From: Armatimonadota bacterium
GTDB taxonomy: Bacteria; Armatimonadota; Armatimonadia; Armatimonadales; Armatimonadaceae
Assembly: GCA_014380985.1 (NCBI GenBank)
Contig: JACMIU010000014.1
Coordinates: 1 to 7,960, forward strand
DNA: 7,960 nucleotides
Direction: 5' to 3'
The translations under genes and the position numbers were made by a program. Positions 1-6,308 of the stretch are shown here, in pieces (within the stretch, counting starts at the first letter, position 1; the number at the start of each line of letters is the position of its first letter). Under the pieces are notes generated by a model, which worked only from the letters and a program-made list of their open reading frames with translations, made no database searches and had not been told where the DNA came from.

Positions 1-761
1 GCCTTCCACGACTCCCCGCCGAGCGCGAACTTGGGTGCGCCCATCGCCAGCATATACAGGTACGGGTCTTCGTAGCCCTGCCACCGTCCCTCTAAAAAGC
101 CGGTATCGGGGTTCCAGCCCATCGAAAGCGTTAGGGGCTTCAAGGATTGCGGTTGCGATTTCGCCACGCCGTCGCGCATCCATTGCCAGTCGGTGCGGGC
201 GTACAGTTCATCCGCGAGGATTTTTGCTTCGCCACCGAAATACTGCCCCGCCGTGACCGCGCCGAGGAGAAACAAGCCCGAATCAATCGAGGAAAGTTCC
301 GATTTCCATTCCCGCGCCCCGGTTTTCCAGTTGACAAAATGGTAGTAAAAGCCGTGTTCGTGCGGCTGTTTGTCCCTAAACCAGCGAAGCGTGGTAATCG
401 CCCGCGCTTCGGCATCTTTTTTCGGAATCCATCCCCGTTCCACGCCAATCGGCAAAGCGGCGAGGGCATATCCGGTAGAAGCGACCGACGCTATCTCATA
501 CGTATCCTTGCCCTTGTCGAGCCGATTAACCGCCCGGTCTTTCGTCAGCCCGGTCGTGGGGTCGGTTTCGTTCCAGAAAAACGCGAACGCGCCTTTCGCC
601 AGCGTGTCGCGTAGCGCGGCAGGAGAAACATTCGCATCCGGCTTCGCCACGGATATAACCACCGGCTTTGTTTTCGCCGACGTGTCAACGGCGAAAGCAG
701 GGGCGACAACATTTCCAAACGCCGCGCCAACAACGACCGCGGCAAATAATCCAGTTTTCAT
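1..761 (-). CDS. Secreted glucoamylase-like glycoside hydrolase (GH144/PF10091 type), C-terminus cut by window edge
   Basis: The first 253 residues are present; the gene runs off the left edge. Residues 1-24 form a Sec signal peptide (MKTG start, hydrophobic core, PAFA before the cut, then VDTS), so the enzyme is exported. The mature part has the landmarks of the glucoamylase-like family: FFWNETDPTTGLTKDR (about 61-76), YEIASVASTGYALAALPIGVERGWI (about 88-112), GFYYHF (137-142), EWKSELSSIDSGLFLLGA (151-168) and GWNPDTGFLEGRWQGY (215-230). PF10091 includes endo-beta-1,2-glucanases (GH144); the acidic residues in SELSSID are strongly conserved in the family. The exact substrate cannot be read from a partial sequence. 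No Shine-Dalgarno sequence precedes the ATG at 759-761. The gene is last in a leftward series after a lacI-type repressor and a pseudopilin, which suggests sugar-controlled expression. Family call firm, substrate open. Confidence 0.86.
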   Translation of the reverse strand, partial: MKTGLFAAVVVGAAFGNVVAPAFAVDTSAKTKPVVISVAKPDANVSPAALRDTLAKGAFAFFWNETDPTTGLTKDRAVNRLDKGKDTYEIASVASTGYALAALPIGVERGWIPKKDAEARAITTLRWFRDKQPHEHGFYYHFVNWKTGAREWKSELSSIDSGLFLLGAVTAGQYFGGEAKILADELYARTDWQWMRDGVAKSQPQSLKPLTLSMGWNPDTGFLEGRWQGYEDPYLYMLAMGAPKFALGGESWK

Positions 762-790
762 AAGTCTTGTTTCAAGGCGATAACCCGCTA

Positions 791-821
791 CCGCGAAGCG
801 GGCGGCATGGTCGCTTCGCGG
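791..821 (-). terminator. Hairpin between pseudopilin and hydrolase genes
   Basis: CCGCGAAGCG (791-800) and CGCTTCGCGG (812-821) form a perfect 10-bp stem with an 11-nt loop, 16 nt past the stop codon of the pseudopilin gene. No T-tract follows on the minus strand. It is therefore either an inefficient terminator or an mRNA-stabilising hairpin that lowers expression of the downstream hydrolase relative to the genes before it. It is not a classical intrinsic terminator. Confidence 0.5.
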
Positions 822-836
822 CAACGCGGAGGCCGA

Positions 837-1676
837 TTAGTCGTTCGGGTAGTTTCGCAAGTTGTTACGCAAATTGAGCGTCCAAGTAATATCGCCATCT
901 TGAGCAATCTTTTCGCTGAAACGCCACTGGTTCAAACCGTTGCTTTCATCAAATGTTTGCTTCAAGAATTGAAACTTGACGTGTCCATCCATGAAGATGG
1001 CGTTACCCCGGTTCTTGCCGTGTCCGCTGTCGAAGGTAGAGCGACCGGGATACCAACGTGTGTCGCCAACGGGAGCCGGTTCGATATAGTCAAGGTACGG
1101 ACCGGTATCGGAAAAAGCGTAACTTGTTTCTAAAATAATCAGCGCGTTAGCGGGAGCATCAATTCCGGCGAGCGGTTGCGGAAATGCCGCGCCGTTACCA
1201 AACTTACCGCTAAGAAACTCGTCCGGGAGCCACATCGCGTAGCCGTTGGCATAAATACCAACGGTGTTGGTAGGGTCGGCGGCAAGCGCGTCACGCCCAA
1301 TGGCATCCGGCTTCTCGGCGGATGGGTTGGACGGACAGCGGAAAACGTCGTAACTTTTAATATAAGTGAACAACATATTCTTCCATGAACGGGTTTTACG
1401 GTTTTCGCAATCGCCGACATTGGTGGTTGAGTTGCACCCATCGCCGTAGCGTTTCGGCAGGGTTTCGTCGTAATCCTGCGCGTATTGCATCAGCGCGAGA
1501 CCGATTTGCTTTTGGTTCGAGAGGCACGCGGTTTGCCGCGCTTTCTCTCTCGCCCGCGCAAAGACGGGGAAAAGAATCGCGGCGAGGATGGCGATAATCG
1601 CTATCACCACGAGCAGTTCGATGAGCGTAAACGCCGCTTGGCGTCCCGATCGGTTGATAGAGTAGGTTACTTTCAT
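837..1676 (-). CDS. Type II pseudopilin-like protein, H-X-DG (DUF1559/SBP_bac_10-like) family
   Basis: 279 residues. The N terminus is a class III (prepilin) signal: a short basic leader (MKVTYSINRSGRQAA), then FTLIELLVVIAIIAILAAIL as the single hydrophobic helix. Cleavage by prepilin peptidase is expected between Ala15 and Phe16; Glu20 is the conserved Glu5 of the mature pilin. The residue before the cut is Ala rather than the classical Gly. The helix is followed by FPVFARAREKARQTACLSNQKQIG, which is typical of this family in Armatimonadota and Planctomycetes. The C-terminal signature is present near residues 219-231 (H219, D230-G231, then HVKF), with ten residues between His and DG instead of the usual nine. 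Family members are membrane-anchored surface proteins that occur in many paralogues per genome; their individual roles are largely unknown. The start at ATG 1674-1676 is backed by a good ribosome binding site. The gene lies 36 nt after the lacI-type gene. Confidence 0.9.
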   Translation of the reverse strand: MKVTYSINRSGRQAAFTLIELLVVIAIIAILAAILFPVFARAREKARQTACLSNQKQIGLALMQYAQDYDETLPKRYGDGCNSTTNVGDCENRKTRSWKNMLFTYIKSYDVFRCPSNPSAEKPDAIGRDALAADPTNTVGIYANGYAMWLPDEFLSGKFGNGAAFPQPLAGIDAPANALIILETSYAFSDTGPYLDYIEPAPVGDTRWYPGRSTFDSGHGKNRGNAIFMDGHVKFQFLKQTFDESNGLNQWRFSEKIAQDGDITWTLNLRNNLRNYPND

Positions 1677-1684
1677 AGTTGGCT

Positions 1685-1690
1685 TCCTTC
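1685..1690 (-). promoter_or_regulatory. Ribosome binding site of the pseudopilin gene
   Basis: GAAGGA on the minus strand lies 8 nt before the ATG at 1674-1676 and settles that start. It sits inside the 36-nt gap after the lacI-type stop codon. No promoter is evident in that gap, which supports co-transcription. Confidence 0.75.
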
Positions 1691-1712
1691 AGATATAGAT
1701 TTTTCTACGGGG

Positions 1713-2777
1713 TTAATCGCGCCGGAGGGCGCACGAATCGCGCACGAGCAGTTCGGGCGCGAAAATCAGTTGGGTTTCGGTAGGCGTATCGCCTCGCACG
1801 CGGGCAATCAGCAGTTCGGCGGCGCGTCCGGCAATCGTGTCAATCGGTTGGCGCACCGAGGTCAGGCGCGGAACGCAACCCTGTTCGCCGACCGCTTTTG
1901 TGCCATCGAAACCGATAACCGAAACGTCGCCGGGAACGTGGAAGCCGCACTCGCGCCGGAGCGTTTCCATCGCGGCGACCGCTACGTCGTCGCTCCATGC
2001 GAATAGCGCGGTCGGTCGGTCGGCGGGCGATACGGTATTCATCAAGTGCGCCAATTCCCCCGCGCCCGTGCCGCCGTAATTCATTCGCACCGTGCCGTAA
2101 GCGTTCGGCGACACGCCCGCTTCGGTCAGCGCGGCGGAGAAGCCGAGTTGCCTATCTTGCGCGGCAACCGAGCCATCGGGTCCGCCGATAAACAGGATGC
2201 GCCGATGTCCGAGTGTGAGCAGATGCTTCGCCGCAAGACGCCCGCCTAAAATGTTGTCGGTATCCACAAACCACGCGCCCGGTGCGCTACACGTTCGCGC
2301 AAACAGCAAGACGAACGGATGCGTGGCTTTGGCGAGCGATGCCGCCAGCGGATCGTCGCGGTCGCGCAGTAGCAAGCAGCCGTCCGAACGTCCGTCGGTT
2401 AGGGCGCGAGTCTCCGCATCGCCGTCCGGGACTTGCTTGGTGTGTAGCATCAGGTCGAACGAAAGCCGGTTTACCGCCTCTACGACGCCGTGAAGCAGTT
2501 CGTTCATGAAGCCGGAACCGCCGCGAAACACGTTCGGCGACTGCATGACGAGCGTCAGCGTGTCGGTCGAGCAACGGGTCAGCGCACGGGCAAGCGCGTT
2601 CGGGTGGTAGCCGAGTTCGGTGGCGGCGGCACGAACCCGCGCCCGTGTCCCTTCGCTGATTTTTACCAGCGCGGTTTCGCGGTCGTTCAGCACATAAGAC
2701 ACCGTGACTTTGGAAACCCCGGTATGCTGTGCAATATCGGCAAGTGTTACCCTACCGTGTTGACGGTCTCGCCGCAT
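1713..2777 (-). CDS. LacI-family transcriptional repressor
   Basis: 354 residues, a normal length for the family. Residues 10-31 are the DNA-binding helix-turn-helix (VTLADIAQHTGVSKVTVS and on to YVLN), followed by the hinge region GYHPNALARAL (56-66). The remainder is the periplasmic-binding-protein-like sensor domain: VDTDNILGGRLAAKHLLTLG (171-190), ILFIGGPDG (194-202), FAWSDDVAVAAME (259-271), DVSVIGFDG (284-292) and TSVRQPID (306-313). The protein should bind an operator as a dimer and release it, or bind it more tightly, on a small sugar ligand. An in-frame start exists upstream at 2936, but that extension would lie entirely over the lipoprotein gene and has no family resemblance. The ATG at 2775-2777 shares one base with the lipoprotein TAA (TAATG), so translation is probably coupled; only a weak AGGA (2789-2792) precedes it. 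It probably regulates its own operon and the neighbouring hydrolase; the ligand is unknown. Confidence 0.93.
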   Translation of the reverse strand: MRRDRQHGRVTLADIAQHTGVSKVTVSYVLNDRETALVKISEGTRARVRAAATELGYHPNALARALTRCSTDTLTLVMQSPNVFRGGSGFMNELLHGVVEAVNRLSFDLMLHTKQVPDGDAETRALTDGRSDGCLLLRDRDDPLAASLAKATHPFVLLFARTCSAPGAWFVDTDNILGGRLAAKHLLTLGHRRILFIGGPDGSVAAQDRQLGFSAALTEAGVSPNAYGTVRMNYGGTGAGELAHLMNTVSPADRPTALFAWSDDVAVAAMETLRRECGFHVPGDVSVIGFDGTKAVGEQGCVPRLTSVRQPIDTIAGRAAELLIARVRGDTPTETQLIFAPELLVRDSCALRRD

Positions 2778-2974
2778 TATTTCGGCGGTCCTACCTGAAG
2801 GGTCGGTGGCACGGTCGCGGTGGGTTTCGGTGCTTTGCCCGCGCCCGTGGCGGGGTCGGTAGCCGCATCCGGTTTCGGCGCGGAGTCGGTACAACCGGCT
2901 GTTATCAGTAAGCCGATTAACGCGAAACAGGCACATAGCCGGGAAAAAAGAACAATCTTTCGCAAGCCAAACAT
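2777..2974 (-). CDS. Small lipoprotein of unknown function
   Basis: 65 residues. Residues 1-27 form a lipoprotein signal peptide: basic start (MFGLRK), hydrophobic core (CACFALIGLLI), then TAGC with the lipid-attachment Cys28. The -3 position is Thr, a slightly loose lipobox. The mature peptide is only 38 residues, rich in Pro, Ala, Thr and Lys (KPDAATDPATGAGKAPKP), with no recognisable domain; it looks like a disordered, membrane-tethered tail. The start at ATG 2972-2974 is chosen for its strong ribosome binding site and the signal peptide. A longer in-frame start at 3079 would run through the promoter. The gene is first in the leftward operon and its stop overlaps the repressor start by one base. 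I do not recognise a function. It could be a real small lipoprotein or mainly a leader that couples translation of the repressor. Confidence 0.75.
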   Translation of the reverse strand: MFGLRKIVLFSRLCACFALIGLLITAGCTDSAPKPDAATDPATGAGKAPKPTATVPPTLQVGPPK

Positions 2975-2983
2975 AGATACTTT

Positions 2984-2989
2984 TCCTTC
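2984..2989 (-). promoter_or_regulatory. Ribosome binding site of the small lipoprotein gene
   Basis: GAAGGA on the minus strand, 9 nt before the ATG at 2972-2974. It selects this start over the upstream in-frame ATG at 3079. Confidence 0.72.
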
Positions 2990-3010
2990 ATTGGAACGAC
3001 GCTTCGGATA

Positions 3011-3042
3011 CATTAACCGGTAAACGTCCTCATTCACCGGTA
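3011..3042 (-). promoter_or_regulatory. Candidate operator: two 12-bp direct repeats with 20-bp period
   Basis: CATTAACCGGTA (3011-3022) and CATTCACCGGTA (3031-3042) match at 11 of 12 positions and are spaced 20 bp apart, about two helical turns. Each contains the palindrome ACCGGT, and the first extends to TTAACCGGTAAA, a 12-bp imperfect palindrome with a central CG as in many LacI-family operators. The right-hand copy abuts and shares its last base with the -10 element (3042-3047), so bound repressor would block transcription. The likely ligand is the LacI-type protein encoded two genes downstream (autoregulation). This is inferred from position and symmetry only. Confidence 0.55.
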
Positions 3043-3070
3043 TTATTCCATACGTTACGGCGTGTGTCAA
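3042..3070 (-). promoter_or_regulatory. Sigma-70 type promoter of the lipoprotein-lacI operon
   Basis: On the minus strand: TTGACA (3065-3070), a 17-nt spacer, and AATAAT (3042-3047). The -35 is perfect and the -10 differs from consensus at one base. Transcription should start near 3035, leaving a leader of about 60 nt before the lipoprotein ATG. AT-rich DNA at 3078-3097 lies further upstream, between this promoter and the divergent tRNA promoter. Confidence 0.72.
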
Positions 3071-3077
3071 GCCGCGC

Positions 3078-3097
3078 AAATTATTTTTCCATAATTT
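3078..3097. repeat. AT-rich inverted repeat between two divergent promoters
   Basis: AAATTAT (3078-3084) and ATAATTT (3091-3097) are a perfect 7-bp inverted repeat with a 6-nt spacer. The sequence lies midway between the -35 of the lacI operon and the -35 of tRNA-His. It could act as an UP element or a protein site for either promoter, or be chance in AT-rich DNA. Confidence 0.35.
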
Positions 3098-3110
3098 TGC
3101 ATCGCAAGGC

Positions 3111-3138
3111 TTGACGGGTGCGCGAAACTTGGTATAAT
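3111..3138 (+). promoter_or_regulatory. Promoter of tRNA-His
   Basis: TTGACG (3111-3116), a 16-nt spacer and a perfect TATAAT (3133-3138). Transcription should begin about 3145, roughly 10 nt before the mature tRNA 5' end, as is common for tRNA genes. Confidence 0.82.
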
Positions 3139-3154
3139 AGGAATGAGTTGTTGT

Positions 3155-3229
3155 GGAGGGTTTAGCTCAGTCGGTTAGAGCGTTGGGTTGTGGTTCCAAA
3201 GGTCGCGGGTTCGATCCCCGTAATCCTCC
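3155..3229 (+). tRNA. tRNA-His (anticodon GTG)
   Basis: A full cloverleaf can be folded by eye. The acceptor stem is GAGGGTT (3156-3162) with AATCCTC (3222-3228), including one G-U pair. The D stem is GCTC/GAGC, the anticodon stem TTGGG/TCCAA with anticodon GTG at 3190-3192, and the T stem GCGGG/CCCGT with loop TTCGATC. The extra G at 3155 opposite C at 3229 is the G(-1):C73 pair that marks histidine tRNAs and is read by histidyl-tRNA synthetase. CCA is not encoded; the bases after position 73 are CTG, so the end must be added by the nucleotidyltransferase. It is a lone gene with its own promoter and terminator. Confidence 0.96.
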
Positions 3230-3267
3230 CTGCTTTTGGGTTCGTCGTCGAACCGTTTGTGCTTATT

Positions 3268-3308
3268 CGCGCCCTGCTGAAATCATTCGGCAGGGCGTGT
3301 TTTTGTTC
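3268..3308 (+). terminator. Intrinsic terminator of tRNA-His
   Basis: The core stem is CGCCCTGC (3270-3277) with GCAGGGCG (3290-3297), extended inward by TGA/TCG to leave a 6-nt loop. It is followed on the plus strand by GTGTTTTTGTT (3297-3307). On the minus strand the same hairpin lies about 20 nt after the stop of the convergent fusion gene but lacks a T-tract there, so it is primarily the tRNA terminator and may only weakly serve both. Confidence 0.85.
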
Positions 3309-3314
3309 CTTGTG

Positions 3315-6200
3315 TCAAGCGGGAATCACTGCCCTAAACAGCGTCGCCGCTCCGCCGATGGGAGATACCGCATAATCTCTTCCGGCACGAATCAGCACCG
3401 CGTCCCCGCGCCGCACGGTTTGCGTTTCGCCAACCGACGTGACTTTCGCCGCACCTTCGTAGACGAAAAGTGTGTCGGCTCCATTTGCGGCATGGAACGA
3501 ATGCGTTTCGCTCGCCGGAAGTGCGATTCGGCTTATCTGAAACTCGGTCGCGGGCGTTCGGTACAACGTCTCCACGCTCGATACCGCTTCACCAGCAAGG
3601 ATTTCTGGCTGGTTATCGGAAAAATTCACCACAGAAAGCAGTTCGGTTACATCCACGTGCTTCGGGGTCAGTCCGCCGCGTAGTACGTTGTCGGACGCCG
3701 CCATCAGTTCCATGTTCGCGCCTTCGAGGTACGCATGGAGAATACCCGCCGGTTGGTACGTTCCCTGCCCCGGTGACAAAGACACCAAATTGAGCAGATA
3801 GATGCTGAAAATCCCCCGGTCGCGGTGGTTGTCGGGCAGGGGAAACTCGGTTGCCGCCCGACGCGCCCAGTAATCCGGCGATGATTTCGGCGGTTCGACG
3901 CGGGTTTGTAGACGTTCCAAAAGCGCGTTCAGAATCGTGTCCACGGCGGTTTGCGGCATTGTCATGGCGCGTTTGTAGAGTGCACGAATCAGTTTCTCTC
4001 GTGCCGCCTTGTCCGAACCCGCCGTTTCTAAACGACCCACGAACCCGGTCATCAGCGCGGAAAGTTCGGGAGTGCGCTTCATTTCCTCTGCGATTTCCTC
4101 CAGAGGTCGGAAGCCGTGCAGAAGGTAGAACGGCGTCAGCGCGACGTGCACTTCGGGCTTATGGTTGCGGTCACGGTAGTTGCGGTTCGGCGCGGAAATA
4201 TCCACCTTTGCGGCGTCCTCGCGGTCGTATCCGGCTTCGGCTTGCGCTTTGGTGGGGTGCGCCTGTATCGATAGCATCTTGCGGGCGTCCAGCACCTTGA
4301 GCAGGTAGGGAAGGGCATTGCCGAACCGCCCCGCCGCCGTGCCTAAAAGTTCCTCGCCGTGCGCGGCGAAAAGCGCGTCTAATTTGCGCGATTCGCCGTC
4401 CACTGTCGCGGTCGCGGGAGCATTCGGGTGCGCGCCAAGCCAGAGTTCGGCGAACGGTTCCTGATGCTTGTTCGGGGTATGGAGCAGGTCGGGCAGGAAC
4501 GTATAACCGCCCCAATCGTAATGTTGCACCGTGCCGGAAACGGGAATCAGTGCGGGCAATTTGTGTTGCGCTTCCGCCGCGAGCTGCCTAAGCGCACCAT
4601 CGGGTTCCGCGACCCCGTAGGCGGCAATGGCGTCGGCGCGTTCCTGCGTATCGGCGACCGCGTAGATGCGTAGTTCCGGCGCGTTGCCCGACGGACGCAG
4701 GTGCGTGACATCGTTGTTGTCGAAATACACACGCACACCGTCGGTATAATCTACCTTTTCGACATCGCCGAACCCGTGCGCGGGGCTAAAAACCGCCTCC
4801 AAATCGGCGCGGATGGCGTCCGCTTTTCGTCCGGCGGACGGCGTAAGCCCGGCGATCATGCGGTCGCTCGTTTCGCGCTCGAAGGGGCGTAGTAGCGCGG
4901 CTTTGCTGAACCGGTTCGGCAACGTGTCGAACAGTTCGCCGAGCGATAGTCCTTGCGACTGCGCCGCGAAAAGCGTAGCAAGAATGGGCAAAAACGCATC
5001 GCGGGTCGGAAGGGCGGATAAACGGTTGCCGTTCTTTACAATGTCCGAGCCGGTCAAAAATCCGCCGTTTGCCTCAAAACCGCAGATATTTTTCTTGCCT
5101 TGCTTCGCCGCCGCGTTCATTCCAGCGATCACGAAGGGCGAACCGATTTTTGTTTTCGGCTCCAATTTGTCCCGAAGTTCGCCCCGGTCAATCGCATCGT
5201 TGCAGGAAATCGGCACAACCACCGCGCCCGCCTCTAAGTAGTGAGCGACCACCGTGCCGATTAAATCGCCGCCAAAAAAGCGCACCGTGCCTTCCGAAAC
5301 GACAAGTAGTAGGGGGCGGTCGGAATCGCCGTCGGTGGAAACCACGGCGTCGAATCGTCCGTGTGCCTGCGTTGCCTCGCTTAGAAGCGATTGAATCGTT
5401 TCCAGTTCGGTGTCGCCGATGTTTTCGGTGTCAATCGGAACAAACGTTTCGCTTCGCCCGGCGGCGACCACTTCCGCGCCGAGGGCTTGCAGGAGTTCGA
5501 CGAGCATATCGCGCCCGACTGCCGAGTGCTGATACACCAATATCCGGTAGCCGGACAGGGCTTCGCCGCTAAAAAAGTTGACGTAGCGGTTCCGATAGGC
5601 GTAGCGGGCTTCCTCCGATTCGGGCGAAAGTGCTTTGGAGCCGGTTTTGAAACGCCCGTGTTCGTCGAACGGCGACACTTCAAAATGCTGACTATAAAAC
5701 TCCTGTCGCACGGTTTCCACAAGGCGTTGTATCGGGGCTTCGTCGGTTTTACGCAGTTCGCCGATGGACGTGTTGACCTTGTAGCCGTTGCGGTCAAAAG
5801 GGATATGGCTTCCCGTGACCATGATCGAGCCATGCCCCTTGCTAATCGCATACGAGGTGACGGCGGGTGTCGGTATCTGCCCCATGTTGACCGGCATCAG
5901 ACCGGCGTTTGTGATTGCCGCTCCGATTGCCTGCGCGAGTTCGCCGTTATTGTTCTGCTCCGACACAAACCGAGACGACGACGGGCGTAAATCATAGGCG
6001 AAATAAAACGGGTCGCCTTTTTTGATGCCGCCGTTCGCGGGCGCGAGCGACAACAGGTAGCGCAGTTCGGCGGTGGCGGTGATAGATATTTCGAGTTGCG
6101 TCAAATCGGCGACTTCGCCGCGACGTCCCGATGTTCCGAAGCGCAATTCTTTGGGTTCGTAAGCAAGGTGGGAGCGTAGATCCGTGTTCATGGAAGGCAA
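3315..6200 (-). CDS. Bifunctional phosphomannomutase/phosphoglucomutase - type I mannose-6-phosphate isomerase fusion
   Basis: 961 residues from the TTG start. Residues 1 to about 540 are a complete alpha-D-phosphohexomutase: FGTSGRRG (21-28), the active-site loop VTGSHIPFDRNGYK with phosphoserine Ser131, the metal-binding loop STDGDSDR (Asp290, 292, 294), the sugar-specificity loop GFEANGG (374-380, Glu376) and the phosphate-binding loop RPSGNAPELR (502-511). Residues from about 550 to 961 are a complete type I phosphomannose isomerase: VQHYDWGG (558-565), IQAHP with zinc ligands Gln646 and His648, HKPE with Glu683, and YQPAGILHAYLEG with His822, then LRGGLTPKHVDV (840-851). The Gln-to-Glu spacing of 37 equals what I recall for E. 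coli ManA. The chain could convert fructose-6-P to mannose-6-P to mannose-1-P in the cytoplasm, feeding GDP-mannose synthesis. Mutase preference for glucose or mannose cannot be settled by eye. An ATG at 6189-6191 is the alternative start. Confidence 0.93.
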   Translation of the reverse strand: MPSMNTDLRSHLAYEPKELRFGTSGRRGEVADLTQLEISITATAELRYLLSLAPANGGIKKGDPFYFAYDLRPSSSRFVSEQNNNGELAQAIGAAITNAGLMPVNMGQIPTPAVTSYAISKGHGSIMVTGSHIPFDRNGYKVNTSIGELRKTDEAPIQRLVETVRQEFYSQHFEVSPFDEHGRFKTGSKALSPESEEARYAYRNRYVNFFSGEALSGYRILVYQHSAVGRDMLVELLQALGAEVVAAGRSETFVPIDTENIGDTELETIQSLLSEATQAHGRFDAVVSTDGDSDRPLLLVVSEGTVRFFGGDLIGTVVAHYLEAGAVVVPISCNDAIDRGELRDKLEPKTKIGSPFVIAGMNAAAKQGKKNICGFEANGGFLTGSDIVKNGNRLSALPTRDAFLPILATLFAAQSQGLSLGELFDTLPNRFSKAALLRPFERETSDRMIAGLTPSAGRKADAIRADLEAVFSPAHGFGDVEKVDYTDGVRVYFDNNDVTHLRPSGNAPELRIYAVADTQERADAIAAYGVAEPDGALRQLAAEAQHKLPALIPVSGTVQHYDWGGYTFLPDLLHTPNKHQEPFAELWLGAHPNAPATATVDGESRKLDALFAAHGEELLGTAAGRFGNALPYLLKVLDARKMLSIQAHPTKAQAEAGYDREDAAKVDISAPNRNYRDRNHKPEVHVALTPFYLLHGFRPLEEIAEEMKRTPELSALMTGFVGRLETAGSDKAAREKLIRALYKRAMTMPQTAVDTILNALLERLQTRVEPPKSSPDYWARRAATEFPLPDNHRDRGIFSIYLLNLVSLSPGQGTYQPAGILHAYLEGANMELMAASDNVLRGGLTPKHVDVTELLSVVNFSDNQPEILAGEAVSSVETLYRTPATEFQISRIALPASETHSFHAANGADTLFVYEGAAKVTSVGETQTVRRGDAVLIRAGRDYAVSPIGGAATLFRAVIPA

Positions 6201-6206
6201 GGGTTA

Positions 6207-6212
6207 TCCTTT
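6207..6212 (-). promoter_or_regulatory. Ribosome binding site of the mutase-isomerase gene, favouring a TTG start
   Basis: AAAGGA on the minus strand is 6 nt from the TTG at 6198-6200 and 15 nt from the in-frame ATG at 6189-6191. Spacing favours TTG; codon preference favours ATG. The difference is three residues with no bearing on function. Confidence 0.55.
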
Positions 6213-6220
6213 GGTATTGT

Positions 6221-6250
6221 ACTATATCAAATTGTGTAGAATAACAGCAA
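6221..6250 (-). promoter_or_regulatory. Putative promoter of the mutase-isomerase gene
   Basis: On the minus strand: TTGCTG (6245-6250), an 18-nt spacer and TATAGT (6221-6226). It lies within the 108-nt gap after the thioesterase gene, so the fusion gene can be transcribed independently. Both boxes are imperfect. Confidence 0.5.
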
Positions 6251-6308
6251 GCGAAAGTACGGGGGCAAGGGGAAACCTGCTTTGAAATCGTTGGCGGCAA
6301 GGTACGCT

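Noticed and set aside
147..614. Plus-strand open frame of 155 codons opposite the hydrolase gene
   Set aside because: Arg/Pro-rich shadow translation with no family features. The minus strand carries a recognisable GH144-like protein with a signal peptide over the same bases.
1485..2006. Plus-strand open frame of 173 codons
   Set aside because: It spans the opposite strands of the pseudopilin and repressor genes, has unnatural composition and no motif.
2777..2936. N-terminal extension of the LacI repressor from an upstream in-frame start
   Set aside because: The extra 53 residues lie over the lipoprotein coding sequence and do not resemble any repressor; the TAATG start gives the standard family length.
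2975..3079. Longer start for the small lipoprotein
   Set aside because: It would translate across the promoter -10 box and put 35 polar residues before the signal peptide.
3153..3683. Plus-strand open frame of 176 codons starting in the tRNA
   Set aside because: It overlaps tRNA-His, its terminator and the 3' part of the fusion gene; not a protein gene.
5391..5990. Plus-strand open frame of 199 codons inside the fusion gene
   Set aside because: Antisense shadow of a conserved mutase domain; no ribosome binding site and no recognisable features.
3315..6200. Type II bifunctional PMI/GDP-mannose pyrophosphorylase
   Set aside because: The N-terminal half has the mutase phosphoserine, DGDSDR and SGNAPELR loops, not a nucleotidyltransferase signature, and the isomerase is the zinc type I kind.
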